DNA of 64,000 nucleotides from Bicyclus anynana (Eukaryota; Arthropoda; Insecta; Lepidoptera; Nymphalidae): the NCBI RefSeq assembly GCF_947172395.1, contig NC_069093.1, positions 11,691,561-11,755,560 of the forward strand. Direction: 5' to 3'. The position numbers were made by a program, and so were the translations under genes. The notes beneath the pieces were generated by a model. That model saw nothing but the letters and a program-made list of their open reading frames with translations. It did not search any database and was not told where the DNA came from. Positions 43,208 through 54,580 of this stretch are shown here, piece after piece. Position 1 is the stretch's first letter. Each line of letters starts with the position of its first letter.

Positions 43208-44018
43208 TAATTAATGTTCCAAATCCCTAAACGCTTTGTAATCATTAATCTAATTTCCAACCTAAGATCTCTCGGATGCATTAAAACTTCCCAACTGCGA
43301 CAGCAGTTCTTAAAACAAAGATTTTACCACAAAAATAGAGTAAATAGGCAAATATTGGGTATCTTTTCTGAGTAAGGCACCCAATATAAACATTAAACAG
43401 TTGATTGTTATTGTCAGCTAATTAAACAGACATTTGTTCACTTTATCAAACAAAGAGAAGACTTTTGTGTGTCGTGGCGTGTTAACAGTGTTTTAATTTT
43501 CAAATCAAATTAAAAAATTGTTAATTATGAATTAAAAGTTAGATATCCTAGATTCCTAGGTACATTTTTTACGTAGATCGGATCGTAAAACCTTTACTTA
43601 TACCAAAAACTTATAGATAGATAGGTAGGAACCTAGACTAGATCCTAGATTAAGTGTTAGAATTATGAAGTGCTATTAAATATTCACATCTTGTTTTATT
43701 GGAAGACAGTAAGTCATAAAATCTTCTTCTTCCTAATTTTAGTGGATAAAAACAGCACAATCTAATTTGCCAATGTCGCGTATCCATCCATTAAATAAAA
43801 TTAACGCCTCTGACTGTGGCTTCAAAATAACTGTGCTTTTTCAAGTGCTTATTTACACTCCAAAAACCAAACAAGCTTTCTTGAATTTTTTATCAATTTG
43901 GTTGGAAGGTTTTGGGGCGATAATGTTTGCAATGATCACAAAATATGACAATGATAATGAGAGGGACCGACGGATCTTTTAGGTACTAAGAATTTCATAG
44001 AAAAGTTTAATATTTCAT
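43208..44018. other. Intergenic
   Basis: Nothing recognised; the 71-codon ORF at 43767 lacks support. Confidence 0.45.
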
Positions 44019-44095
44019 AGCCCGGCCCAGGGCTTGAACCCTGGTCCCTGGACTCGAACCCTGGTCCACCAAACCACAAGGCTCACAGATCACTA
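44019..44095 (-). repeat. tRNA-like SINE head remnant
   Basis: Contains GGCTTGAACCCTGGTCC followed by a partial duplicate ACTCGAACCCTGGTCC (two B-box-like complements in tandem), then CAAACCACAAGGCTC. Not a plausible functional tRNA. Confidence 0.45.
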
Positions 44096-44106
44096 TAAAT
44101 TAAGAC

Positions 44107-44209
44107 CTAGTTCGGACTATTTTAGTATTTTAGTCGAGTACGAACAATTTTTGGATTTACCGCCCCAAAATCGTTCGTTCGACTAAAATATTAAAGAAAT
44201 CCGAACTAG
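44107..44209. mobile_element. Fold-back MITE, about 100 bp
   Basis: CTAGTTCGGA at 44107 pairs with TCCGAACTAG ending 44209, and the stem continues with TATTTTAGTCGA / TCGACTAAAATA and a CGAAC block. Nearly the whole unit is a hairpin. Confidence 0.75.
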
Positions 44210-44346
44210 CCCACTACTGGGTCTAACCAATGGTGTAACAACGCAAAGTAATGCTGCAGATTGTTTTTTTTTTTGTCAAGTGGACTGGACAGTACAGTAC
44301 ATATCAGTACAATTTGCTATTGTCATGTTGTATGTAATGTATGTAA

Positions 44347-46478
44347 TCTTAGACCATTAAAAGAATGGACCTGTTTCGCATCGAAATTCACCAATAAAAA
44401 AGTCTGTCGTTTTTTGAGGGGGACGAGGTAAACTCACACATCGAAAACATTTAACATCGTTAAGCATATTCTGTGTCTATACACTACACACAAATACATA
44501 ATTGACTCGCAATAAACACACGCGTAATTTTTACACAGACTAACCAAAAAATCGCTTAGACTATCCACAGAATATTTATATATACCAAAAATTTTCTTAG
44601 AAGTCTAATCACCAAAACAAACCCGTTTTGTCACTAAAATCACATATTTCACTTACGTTATACGTAATTTCTAAAGAACAAAGTGTCTAAATCCTTTATT
44701 ATACGCGTACAGTACGAATTACACCAAAAACTACACCGAATTTACGATTTATTCACATTTATTTTCTGAAAAACAAAATCACAACGAGATTAATTTGCAC
44801 AGCTTAACTACGATTACGGCAATTTGACATTTCGTAACGCTAGATTGTCTATGAAAAGTAAGGATGGGTAAATAACATCGAGCGTTAACTTATCGATAAA
44901 TGATAATGAATGATTCTTTAATAATTGATATGTTGTTAGTTTAAAGATGGGAAAATGAAATATTTTATAATCATTTTATTTTAAAAAATAGTTTTTTAAT
45001 AAAAATGTTATACAATACATATGCTCACGTTATTCTATAGCGTAAAAGATATCTTACGAATAGTAGCATTATTCAAACACTGGTATGGATAACATTATCT
45101 CAATACGATTTTTAATAAAAATCGTCAAATCAAGATTTTAACAAAAACTAGCAATGTAAATTTAATTTGCAAAATGCGCGCGATCAGCTGTTTTCCAAGA
45201 GGTCAAATAGGCAGGTCACGACTAATAGGTATCTATCTATACAAAGTCACAAACAAACTGCGCGACGTTGTATTGCCGACCGCCGCCGGTGCCGAGGAAA
45301 ATAATTGCTATCTCTCTCTAACCTAAGCCGCGTGGCGTGGTTAATAGGTATTTTCAAAATATTGAAACTTTAGGTCCTTTCGCTAGACGCTACGCTATTT
45401 TTTCTTTAGTTCGTGTTCGGCGGTCTGTTGACAAACAAACCAAAATTCAAAAACCTTTGTGTATGTTCTATGTTATGTTAGTAGTGATTTTCTGTAACGA
45501 ATACTCATACAATTGTGTCGTTTGTATTGTGTGTGTTTGTGTGTGTTGACTGAGAAGTCTTGAAATGCTTAGATCAAATCAATTCAGTACTCATGAATAT
45601 TGTACCTACTATGACGACAGAACGTCTCGTAAACGAGAAACAACCTGAAGTAAGTTAATTACCTGTACCTAGTTAAAAACTTGTAAAGTATAAAAAATAG
45701 GTATTAGATAGGTAAGTGTAGCCAGCCGATTTGCTGTCGATGCGTACGTACCTACTCGTACGTACGCAGTAGATTGCGGAGCGTTGTTATCGCATTGTTG
45801 TATTGTCTAAGTATATTTATAATAATAATAAAAAAAGATTACCCCATTTCTTAACCACGCGTACCCATAGGCATAAACCGTGCACCGTTCACCGTTTGTG
45901 ACACGTGATATTTAATTTCTTAAAATGCACACAACCGACAAACGTTACTATACGTTCCCTTTTAAGATAACGTAGTATAGTCACGGATGTTTTAGTTTAG
46001 GTATTTCAGTTATAACGATACCTACTTGATATCGTTCCGATGCCCGCCGTTAACTTCTCAACCCTACTGATTGTCTTTGATTCATAGTCGGCCATTATTG
46101 TTGTGTAAAAAAGTCATCTAAGTAAATTTCGAGTATAGAATGTTCGATTACATAATCGAGTTTTTGCTATTCCGTCAAAAGAATCGATTCTTTTTAGAAA
46201 TCGTTTTTATTACAAATTTGGTAAAATTATGGTAGAAATACTTACAAATGAAACGTTACTCCATCTTTTACTAAAGTACTAGTTTTTGGCAGTTTTTTAT
46301 GCCATTCAACTACACAAGCATTTTAGCGAGCTCTTTACACGACGAAAACGATTACAACAATGAAACATCGATTCTATAGCAAAAGATTTTATAAACGCGT
46401 TAGATCATTGACTCTTGATCTATCTGACAGAGGGGTAACGGTTTACGAGGCAGGTCCTTTCTTTTTAATGGTCTAAGA
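44347..46478. mobile_element. 2.1-kb segment bounded by about 28-bp inverted repeats
   Basis: TCTTAGACCATTAAAAGAAT...GGACCTG (44347) recurs inverted as CAGGTCCTTTCTTTTTAATGGTCTAAGA (46451-46478) with about two differences. This may be one non-autonomous DNA element or two separate termini of one family. The interior is non-coding; it holds a GC-rich patch at about 45260-45340 and a SINE fragment at 45900-45945. Confidence 0.4.
45898..45946 (-). repeat. SINE family B internal fragment
   Basis: GACACGTGATATTTAATTTC, then TTAAAATGCACACAACCGA: about 49 bases of the SINE B body only. Confidence 0.65.
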
Positions 46479-46716
46479 GTATTTGTGACAGTTACTTACT
46501 CTTAAAATTGTAGAAGATTGATATTTGATAGACTCTAGACAGTTGGTAGAACTGATTATTATGGCGGCAAATGGAAAACGTCATTGAAATGTCAGTGTGA
46601 AAAGATAATAGAGTTCATATTGGGTTATCAAAATTGATAAAATTCGTTCTTGTTTTAAGAAAAGAAGTAATACAATTGTGAGGATTACTAAGGATTTAGG
46701 TTGGAATATATAAAAG
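46479..46716 (+). promoter_or_regulatory. Shmt: Shmt 5' flank and leader
   Basis: About 240 bases between the end of an inverted-repeat element (ending near 46478) and the Shmt start codon. It must hold the proximal promoter and 5' leader unless a further 5' non-coding exon lies upstream. A TATATAAAAG string at 46707-46716 touches the start codon, too close to serve as a TATA box for it. No other core promoter element stands out. Confidence 0.3.
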
Positions 46717-49700
46717 ATGAGTAACAACGTATTACGAGCTTGTTTTCGTGATATAACTCGCAGAATTAACTCGCACACATCGCAAATTTTATCCAATCCT
46801 GTACAGAAATTGCAAGCAATAATACACCATAATGTAAGTAAACAATTAATCTTGTATTTTAAATTGACAATAGTCAGTTTTTTTAATTTTAGAAGACCTT
46901 AACTTAAACAAAGTTTTTGAGATTGTGTCTTGAACTCTTGAGGTTAAGTTTTGATTAACAACATCAGGTTTATTAAATTCAGTAATAATAACGCTATTTT
47001 CGACTGCTAGTAAGTTAAATTGAACGTATCACTGTTTTTTACAACGATTTCTCATTGCGTTTTACTTTTAATATAATTACGAAAGCATGTTCGTCACAAT
47101 TATTGTCGAAACGAAGTAATCAACTCTTGTTTGCGATTGCGTTAGAAAATAATATCTGAGAGGTCAATGTTGCTTATTATCACGTATGTCGATATTAATA
47201 GTCACTTAAATTATTATCAGTTTATTTTATAATCAGTAGTGAACCCTACTTATTCGTAACAGAAGTTTAAAATTAAAGCTGCAGAAATATTTAATTTTAA
47301 TTTAATATTTTTCAGAATAAAATATTTGTAGTTAGAAATTTTAATACCACTTCAATCATGAGTAACAAAGTTTTGAATGGAAATTTGTGGGACACTGATC
47401 CTGAATTATTTGATATAATCAAGAAAGAGAAGCAACGGCAAGCAAGTGGTTTAGAGATGATTGCATCTGAGAACTTTACATCTGTGCCTGTACTGCAATG
47501 CCTTAGTTCATGCTTGCACAACAAATATTCTGAGGGCATGCCAAATCAAAGGTAATATTATGATTAATCTAATATTTATGATTCTTGTTTTTTTGTCTTT
47601 GTTGCCAAAAAATTTTGGTCTAAGAATCAGCCGACATTATTTCTTTTTCATTATAGGATAGGGAAGAAGTGCAAATAAGTCAAAGCGAAGCTTGACTGAG
47701 TGAACTAGTTGTTTATAAAATTTGCTAGAAAAATCAACACTTTCTGCTGACAGAAGGGCTGGTTAATTTTTTTGTGCAAAGGATCAGACCTTATTGTATT
47801 TTTGTAAATTGGATTCTTATGCAAATTTTATTTCTTAGAATAACACTTTATTGACTAATAAAATAATATAGGCTATTTTTCAGGTTCATTTTTTATGTAT
47901 GTATAACTTTTCTGTAAGAAAAAATATACTTTTACGAGTAAATAAATACCAATATCTTGGTTATAATAATAATTAAGAAATAGTCTTAATTAAAAACATA
48001 GTTTGACTCAAATTTCTATTATTTTCATATTCTAGATATTATGGAGGCAATGAATTTATTGATGAAATTGAAATATTAGCACAGCAGAGGTCACTGGAGG
48101 CATATAAACTGAAGGCTGAGGACTGGGGAGTGAATGTACAACCTTATTCAGGTAATATTTATTATGTTTGTCAAATATGCTGTAATCATTTGTATACTCA
48201 TTGTAACTAATTTATCTATACTAATATGATAAAGAAAAAAGATTTTATTGTTAATTTTAATTGAATAGAGGCTCTGAAACTAATGGATCTATTTGAAAAA
48301 TTCTTTTACAAGAACTATGCAAGTAAAATACTGTGTGTGTGTGGTTCTGCTAGTAAATAATAAATGTATTAAAGTTTTAATATATCAATATTTTTATTTT
48401 TTGATTATATTTTTACTAGCTGACGCCGCGCGGTTTCATCCGCGTGGTGCCCGGAGGAATACGGGGATAGAATCTTTCAAATAGTACCAGTAGTTCCTTA
48501 AATTAGCGCGTTCAAACAAACAAACAAATTTCAGCTTTATAATATTAGCATAGATTTCTTAAATATTTTGACTTTCAGGTTCACCAGCTAACTTTGCAGT
48601 ATACACCGGTCTTGTGGAGCCCCATGGCCGCATCATGGGCTTGGACCTGCCCGATGGCGGCCATCTCACACACGGTTTCTTTACAGCCACTAAGAAGATA
48701 TCTGCCACTTCTATCTTCTTTGAGAGCATGCCTTATAAGGTAAATATTTTTCACTTAAAACTTATTAGTAATTTACCATCAGAAGTCCACATTATGTTGG
48801 GCTTAACCAAGTAAATTAAGAGGACTTTGTCTGTATGCAAATGAACATACATTAGTATATATATATATATAGTAGTATAGTATATCATTTCATTGTAATT
48901 GTAAAGTATATTTTATTAATTAAACACATTATTTCATTTATAAAATGCAAGCTTATAGGAAAGTCATATAAGGATAGCTTTAAAATAAAGCTTATAGTGA
49001 TAAGGATTATATGGATGATAAAAAGCTTGGTGTTGAACTGCACTATATGATTGTGTGCTTAGTTCTAGATAAGTAAACAAAAAAAAAAAAATAAACCTTG
49101 GCTGAGTTTGTTGTGGGCTCTTCTTAAATTGAGGCACATTTGGAACCCTCGTAACTTTGTTTTAAGTTTTCGACTAATTACCACTATTAAATCATGACAT
49201 AACTTGATGTTTCAAAAATTCATTTGTTTAAATTAAGCTAGTAAACTAGGCTAAGTAAACTAAGCCTAATTGAAATAAATGTATTTTAATTTGAATTTTC
49301 ATTTTTATTTATATGTTCGTTTGCAAAATCTGTTCAAAAATTTAATTGTATATTTTATTTTCAAGGTGGATCCTAAAACAGGTCTCATAGATTATGACAA
49401 GTTAGCAGAAACAGCAAAGCTTTTTAAGCCGCGGTTAATTATAGCTGGTATAAGTTGCTATTCGCGCTGTCTGGACTACAAGCGCTTCAGGCAGATTGCA
49501 GATGACAATGGTGCCATTTTGATGGCGGATATGGCGCATGTCTCTGGACTTGTTGCTGCAGGTACAATTTTCGTATAAGATACTAAGTGTGTCCTGCAGT
49601 TTGACCCGTGATAATCCTATTTCTGAGCCAATTTTCATCCAGATCTATGCACCTCTGATTGAGTAACAAATTAAAATCGAATAAATATTACAGTGTTCTG

Positions 49701-52510
49701 AAATTTTTCAATTTTAACTAAAAAAAAGATATAACATATTATAAGAAATTTGGCCAAGGAAAATAGGGATTCATTTTTATATATAGATACATTAATAAAA
49801 TGTATTATAATAATAATAAATGATAAGATATGAATTACAATATTTGTGTTGTTGAAGCAAAAGATAAGGATAAATATACAAAATTATATCCATCCAATAA
49901 ATGATGCAATAATATACATAACAAGACCAACCTCCAACTGAGATTAAATTTGTAAACAATATTGTCAGATGAAACTATTTTCTTCTCATTGCATGCAAAT
50001 TATATAACATATTATCTAGATCCTGTACCACTTTTGTTGTGCAAACAATCTGAAAAATATTAGTGTAACTGGTATCAAATATAATTATACTTTTTTTGTG
50101 AATCTGCCTATTAAAAAATAAGCCTATTCACTCTTGCTTGGAAGGTATATTAGTGATCTCAAGAATAAGAGACGGAACATGAATTAAAAAATTGTTATTA
50201 TACAGGCCTCATCCCAAGTCCATTCGACGTCTGTGACGTAGTAACCACGACCACGCACAAAACTCTACGCGGACCCCGCGCGGGAGTCATTTTCTACCGC
50301 AAGGGGGTCCGCTCGGTGAACGCTAAGGGGGAGAAGATTATGTACGACTTCGAGAGCAAAGTGAACCAGGCGGTGTTCCCTGGACTTCAGGGCGGGCCCC
50401 ACAACCACGCCATTGCTGCCATCGCCACTGCTATGAAACAGGCCACCATGCCCGAATTTGTGGAATACCAACGGCAGGTAAGATATTCATGATTATCAAC
50501 GCTTAAAATGTTCCTCAATCCAATCCACCTGAGTTTATGAACAAGCAAAGAGAATGTGAAAATGCGGTGGTGGGCGAGATCGTTAAGATCCCTAAGTGGA
50601 ACGTAGCCTTTACGACAACTTGTTGTGTTTCGGTCGCTAAAATATTACTTGGATATTTTATCATTTTTACTGGTTCTTATTGAAGGCACAAAATCAAATA
50701 TAGCCTAAAATACATCAATAAAGTTTAAATACTATTTAAAAAACAGGCATAAGCACCCTATCAGCTATTGCCCCTGATATATACGCGACCGAAAGCTCCG
50801 CACGCACAGTGGAAACCTCCATTGCCCGTAACGGGGCCTAAGATCGCATTGCTATACGTAACTACCTAATATTATGTGATAGCCCAGTCGATATGACGTC
50901 TCCCTCTGATTCTGGAAAGTGTGGGTTCGAATCCGGTCTGGGTTGTGCACCTCCAACTTTTCTGTTGTGTGCATTTTAAGAAATTAAATATTACGTGTCT
51001 CAAATGGTGAAGGAAAACAGCGCGAGGAAACCTGCATACCTGAGAATTTTCATAATTCTCGTGCGTGTGTGAAGTCTGCCAATCCGCATTGGGCCAGCGT
51101 GGTTGACTATTGGGCCTCTCATTCTGAGAGGAGACTTGAGCTCAGCAGAGAGCCGAATATGAGTTGATAATGAAACTTATCAGGTGATAAAGAACGCTCA
51201 GCGATTGTGTTCGGGCCTGATGTCGCGCGGCTACGACATCGCCACCGGCGGCACCGACGTCCACCTCGTGTTAGTGGACATGCGCAGCGCAGGCCTCAGC
51301 GGGGCGCGCGCCGAGCGCATCCTGGAGCTGTGCAGCGTCGCGTGCAACAAGAACACCGTGCCCGGCGACAAGAGCGCGCTCAACCCTAGCGGCATCCGGC
51401 TGGGTGAGTACCCACCAGATATGACATATTGTGAAAATTCACCAAATAGGGTAGTTGACTCGTCAAATTTGATAAAAACAGTATTAATTACGGGTAGTAC
51501 ATGGAATAAGGGTCCGAAATATATCGATATCAATTAATAAGTCACGTCCAACTAATTGTTAACTAAAATTTTATTGTTAAACTCTCCATTTCTATGGAAC
51601 TTATTGTAGTGACGTCATGAAACAGTTGAAATATATACTGTCATGGCCGACAGACGTTTTAGCTCGTATTGTCAAAAACTTATTTAAAAACTAATACTTT
51701 CATGTAATCAAGTCTCAAAAAATATGAAAAAAAAAATTATAGTCCATTGTCGTTCTACTAGACTATTATTTAAAAAAAAAAGTGCCAACTAGCCTATTAC
51801 GAGGAATTTTAATTAAATTTTGGACCATTCCCCAACAATAGGGATATGTTGTAATATGTGGATTTTTTCATTAAAATTATTTATATATGATTTAGGAAGT
51901 AAGCAGGTGAATACGTTACGAAAAGTGTAATCGGGTGAGGTGAACGAACGTTGAGATGGAGGGCTAAAGAAGTTTTACTTCAGTAATTTTCTTATATTCT
52001 GCATCTATCGTTGACACGACACTGATTGACTGCTTACTATAAAAATATTCAATAAAATCAGGGTAGTTTTCAATACATTCCATAAAACAGTCTTCACAAA
52101 ATTTTTCAAACACCATAGTTATATTCTTTGTAATATGTGTACATTTATTTTTTTGTATTTCTTCTTTGTAGCCCCTCTTTGTATTTTAGTAAATTATATT
52201 GTTTGAAGGTATTAAACACAGTATAGTTTATGGTTTTGTGAATCAATAACCGTTTGTATTGTATTTTACAGGTACACCAGCATTAACTACAAGAGGCTTA
52301 AAAGAAACAGACATTGATAGAGTAGTCGATTATATCGACAAAGCATTGAAGCTCGCTCAAGAAATCACGAAAATATCTGGACCTAAATTAGTAGACTTCA
52401 ACAAGGTTGTTGTTGAAAACGCAGACATCAAGGCTAAAATTAATAGCCTCAAGGAAGATATCGAAACCTATAGCCGATCATTCCCTCTACCTGGCTATGA
52501 AACATACTAA
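46717..52510 (+). CDS. Shmt: Serine hydroxymethyltransferase, mitochondrial/cytosolic, 8 coding exons
   Basis: PLP enzyme that interconverts serine plus tetrahydrofolate with glycine plus 5,10-methylene-tetrahydrofolate (one-carbon metabolism). Coding exons: 46717-46833, 47316-47551, 48036-48151, 48579-48739, 49366-49561, 50206-50477, 51184-51403, 52272-52510. All introns are GT-AG and frames join exactly to give 518 residues. Visible motifs: ASENFTS early in the core, NKYSEGMPNQRYYGGNEF, QPYSGSPANFAVYTG, LPDGGHLTHGFF, MADMAHVSG (PLP-contacting Asp about 265), TTTTHKTLRGPR (PLP-binding Lys about 294), QGGPHNHAIAA, GGTDVHLVLVD, NKNTVPGDKSALNPSGIRLG, and the C-terminal FPLPGYETY. The first 53 residues are Arg/Asn-rich with no acidic cluster, as in a mitochondrial presequence. 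An in-frame TAA at 46711-46713 fixes the upstream limit. Met54 (47358, MSNKVLNGN) would give a 465-residue cytosolic form. Exons 6 and 7 are much more GC-rich than exons 2, 3 and 8. Intron 6 holds a SINE that ends next to the acceptor. Confidence 0.96.
47358..47360 (+). promoter_or_regulatory. Shmt: Alternative internal start codon of Shmt (cytosolic form)
   Basis: ATG in frame with the long ORF, 14 codons into exon 2, in the context atcATGagt. Translation from here removes the basic leader and begins MSNKVLNGN, directly before the conserved core start (LWDTDPELFDIIKKEK). The resulting 465 residues match usual cytosolic SHMT length. Whether it is reached by leaky scanning or by an alternative first exon cannot be seen. 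Confidence 0.6.
47745..47805 (+). repeat. LINE 3' end fragment in Shmt intron 2
   Basis: GACAGAAGGGCTGG then GTGCAAAGGATCAGACCTTA match the same LINE 3' end; about 55 bases only. Confidence 0.6.
48216..48312 (+). mobile_element. Helitron-like 5' fragment in Shmt intron 3
   Basis: TCTATACTAATATGATAAAG start followed by AATAGAGGCTCTGAAACTAA and TTTGAAAAATTCTTTTAC; no 3' hairpin follows. Confidence 0.55.
48415..48556 (-). mobile_element. Complete-looking Helitron-like element in Shmt intron 3
   Basis: Minus strand from TCTATGCTAATATTATAAAG near 48554 to CGCGCGGCGTCAGCTAG at 48416, with AGCGCGTTCAAACAAACAAA inside. It lies 23 bases before the exon 4 acceptor. Confidence 0.7.
50876..51173 (+). 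mobile_element. SINE family B in Shmt intron 6
   Basis: GTGATAGCCCAGTCGATATG at the head, B-box GGGTTCGAATCCGG, the conserved TGTGCATTTTAAGAAATTAA block, and the end GAGTTGATAATGA. Only about 10 bases separate it from the exon 7 acceptor (AG at 51182-51183). Confidence 0.88.
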
Positions 52511-53274
52511 AATTTGAAATTTAATGGCATACATAGATAATTCTATTTTCAGAAGACTTTGGTTCTAATAGGAAGATTTACAGACAGGCATCTGACTGGC
52601 GCGTTTGTCTGAACTGAAGGACAATTAGCTAAATGGAAAAATTATTTATCATTCTTTTTTTGTATTTAATTTATCCATATGTCTGTAAGCGATTGGTGTG
52701 TGATCATAGCAACATTTTTTTTTGGTTAACGTATTTTGATGTAATAACTTAACTTAATTAACTTACTTAACTTAATAAGTAATTTAACAATGTTTCTACT
52801 GTACTTTGTTCCTTTAGTTAACACACACACAAATGCGTTTGTTCTGACACTTTACTACTACAATCAAAGCCAAAACATCATAAAAAGATAAAATGCAAGC
52901 ATGGCGTTTTGCCCAAATGCCCAAATATTGCCATTTAAAAAATGTTCCTATAGTTATTTATAGTGATTTTCTTTCTCTTTTATTTTATCGTACATTTTGT
53001 ATCTGTTGAAAAATTATAAGATAGATACCAAAATCACTATTATTTTATATACTAGATAATTTTAAACTACAAATTCTCGAAAATGTTAGTTACATTAACA
53101 ACATTACAGAAATATTGCATTTTTTTATAATATTATAACTGTTATGATACCTAGCTATCATAAGTATCCTTGTATCGAAGTATGAATCTCTTTTTATGTA
53201 CTCATGTATTGTGCTTAAATTATACTTTACTATTTTGGTACCAAATATTGTTTTATTTCATGATAGAAATCTAT
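52511..53274 (+). other. Shmt: Shmt 3' UTR and downstream flank
   Basis: AT-rich 3' sequence. I could not choose a polyadenylation site with confidence. No repeat recognised before the Helitron-like piece at 53275. Confidence 0.4.
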
Positions 53275-53407
53275 TCAAATATTGCTCTATAACTACTGAA
53301 CCGACATGAAAAATTCTTTAACTTTTGGCAAGCTACAATATCCCTGAATGCTATAGGCTTTATTTTATTCCCGTATTCGGAAGTGGAAACCGCTAGGCGT
53401 CTGCTAG
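53275..53407 (+). mobile_element. Helitron-like fragment downstream of Shmt
   Basis: ATAACTACTGAACCGACATG, CTATAGGCTTTATTTTATTC, and ACCGCTAGGCGTCTGCTAG as 3' end. Confidence 0.55.
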
Positions 53408-54580
53408 TATAATAAAATGTAAAAAAATTTTTTAGCAAATTAATACTACTACAACAATAATTGCAACATAAACTACAAAGTGCCTCAGAGTTCAATTACT
53501 CCTATGACGGCTAAACCTTTAAATAAACGCCGATCGAGTAGTTTATTATTTACTTTCATTTATTGAAATTGCTTTTGCAGACCATGACATTCTCGCTTCG
53601 TTTATAAAAAAAAAAAGATCTTTATAAACCACAATAAAATATTTAAAAACAAATAATGAAGTATATTATTTTTAATATTTATTCAGTTATTTGATATAAA
53701 CATATTTTATTACGTCCATGTGTTAATATATTTTTAATTAAAAATAGAACAAAAAATACGATTTTTAGCTCGACGTTTAGCACCCCATGGAACTGCAAAA
53801 ACTGCTGTCGTATACGATAAAATCCCTAAGTGGAACGTAGCCTAACGTAGCCTTCGAGAAATCAAACTCCTTCGAGGAAATACTCTTACATAGATAAAAT
53901 ATCTATGTATCTAAGGATAAAATACTCTATTATGTGGTACTTCAGTGTTACTAGCCCTTTAATCCATTTATATTCAATGTCTTAGATACATAAATAATTT
54001 CAATGTATTCAATGCTTTGACTATACATTTAAAAATGCCTGAAACTGAACCAAAGAACATGTACTCAGCATACGTAGTATCTAATAGTCTGTGTACTCAG
54101 CTAAACTCTTTCGTATCTGTGGAACCATTCAATTCATTTCAATATATTTTGTCTGTGGTTATCGTGTTCTCCGTTCACAATAATTTATAATTATATTTTC
54201 TTTCATCTCGAAAAATAGTGTCAAATAGTTTTCACGGATCTTTATCCTAAATAATAGAAATCTTCCTATAGTTTTCAATCCGGCTGCAAACAATAATAAA
54301 CAAACTAACGGATCAGAGTTCAGCTATCCGAAATTCGAATGTAAATAAGTGACGACCTTGCGTAAACTACGTATGTGTATATTTTGGTGGACTGGATAAA
54401 CAGTAAAATTTCAGTGAAATAACAATAGAAAGTGATTAAATCTGATAAATTAATGTCGTTTTTTACTTGAATTCATATGAGTTACATGGAAAACGTAAGA
54501 AATTAAACTTTGGACGATATTATGTATACGTTTGCGTGGGGTAAAGACCACCTGAGAATCAGGCTAGCTACTCTGGAACT
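53408..54580 (+). other. Shmt-Rab40 intergenic region and Rab40 5' flank
   Basis: About 1.2 kb of AT-rich DNA, with an AATAAA near 53521. AAATCCCTAAGTGGAACGTA at about 53819 is shared with 50586-50605 in Shmt intron 6. It must hold the Rab40 promoter, but no core element is assignable. Confidence 0.4.

Noticed and set aside
44019..44095. Possible tRNA gene on the minus strand
   Set aside because: Two tandem B-box-like segments and no full set of arms; a decayed SINE head fits better.
51207..51533. ORFs in other frames over Shmt exon 7
   Set aside because: Arg/Ala/His-rich shadows caused by GC-rich third positions.
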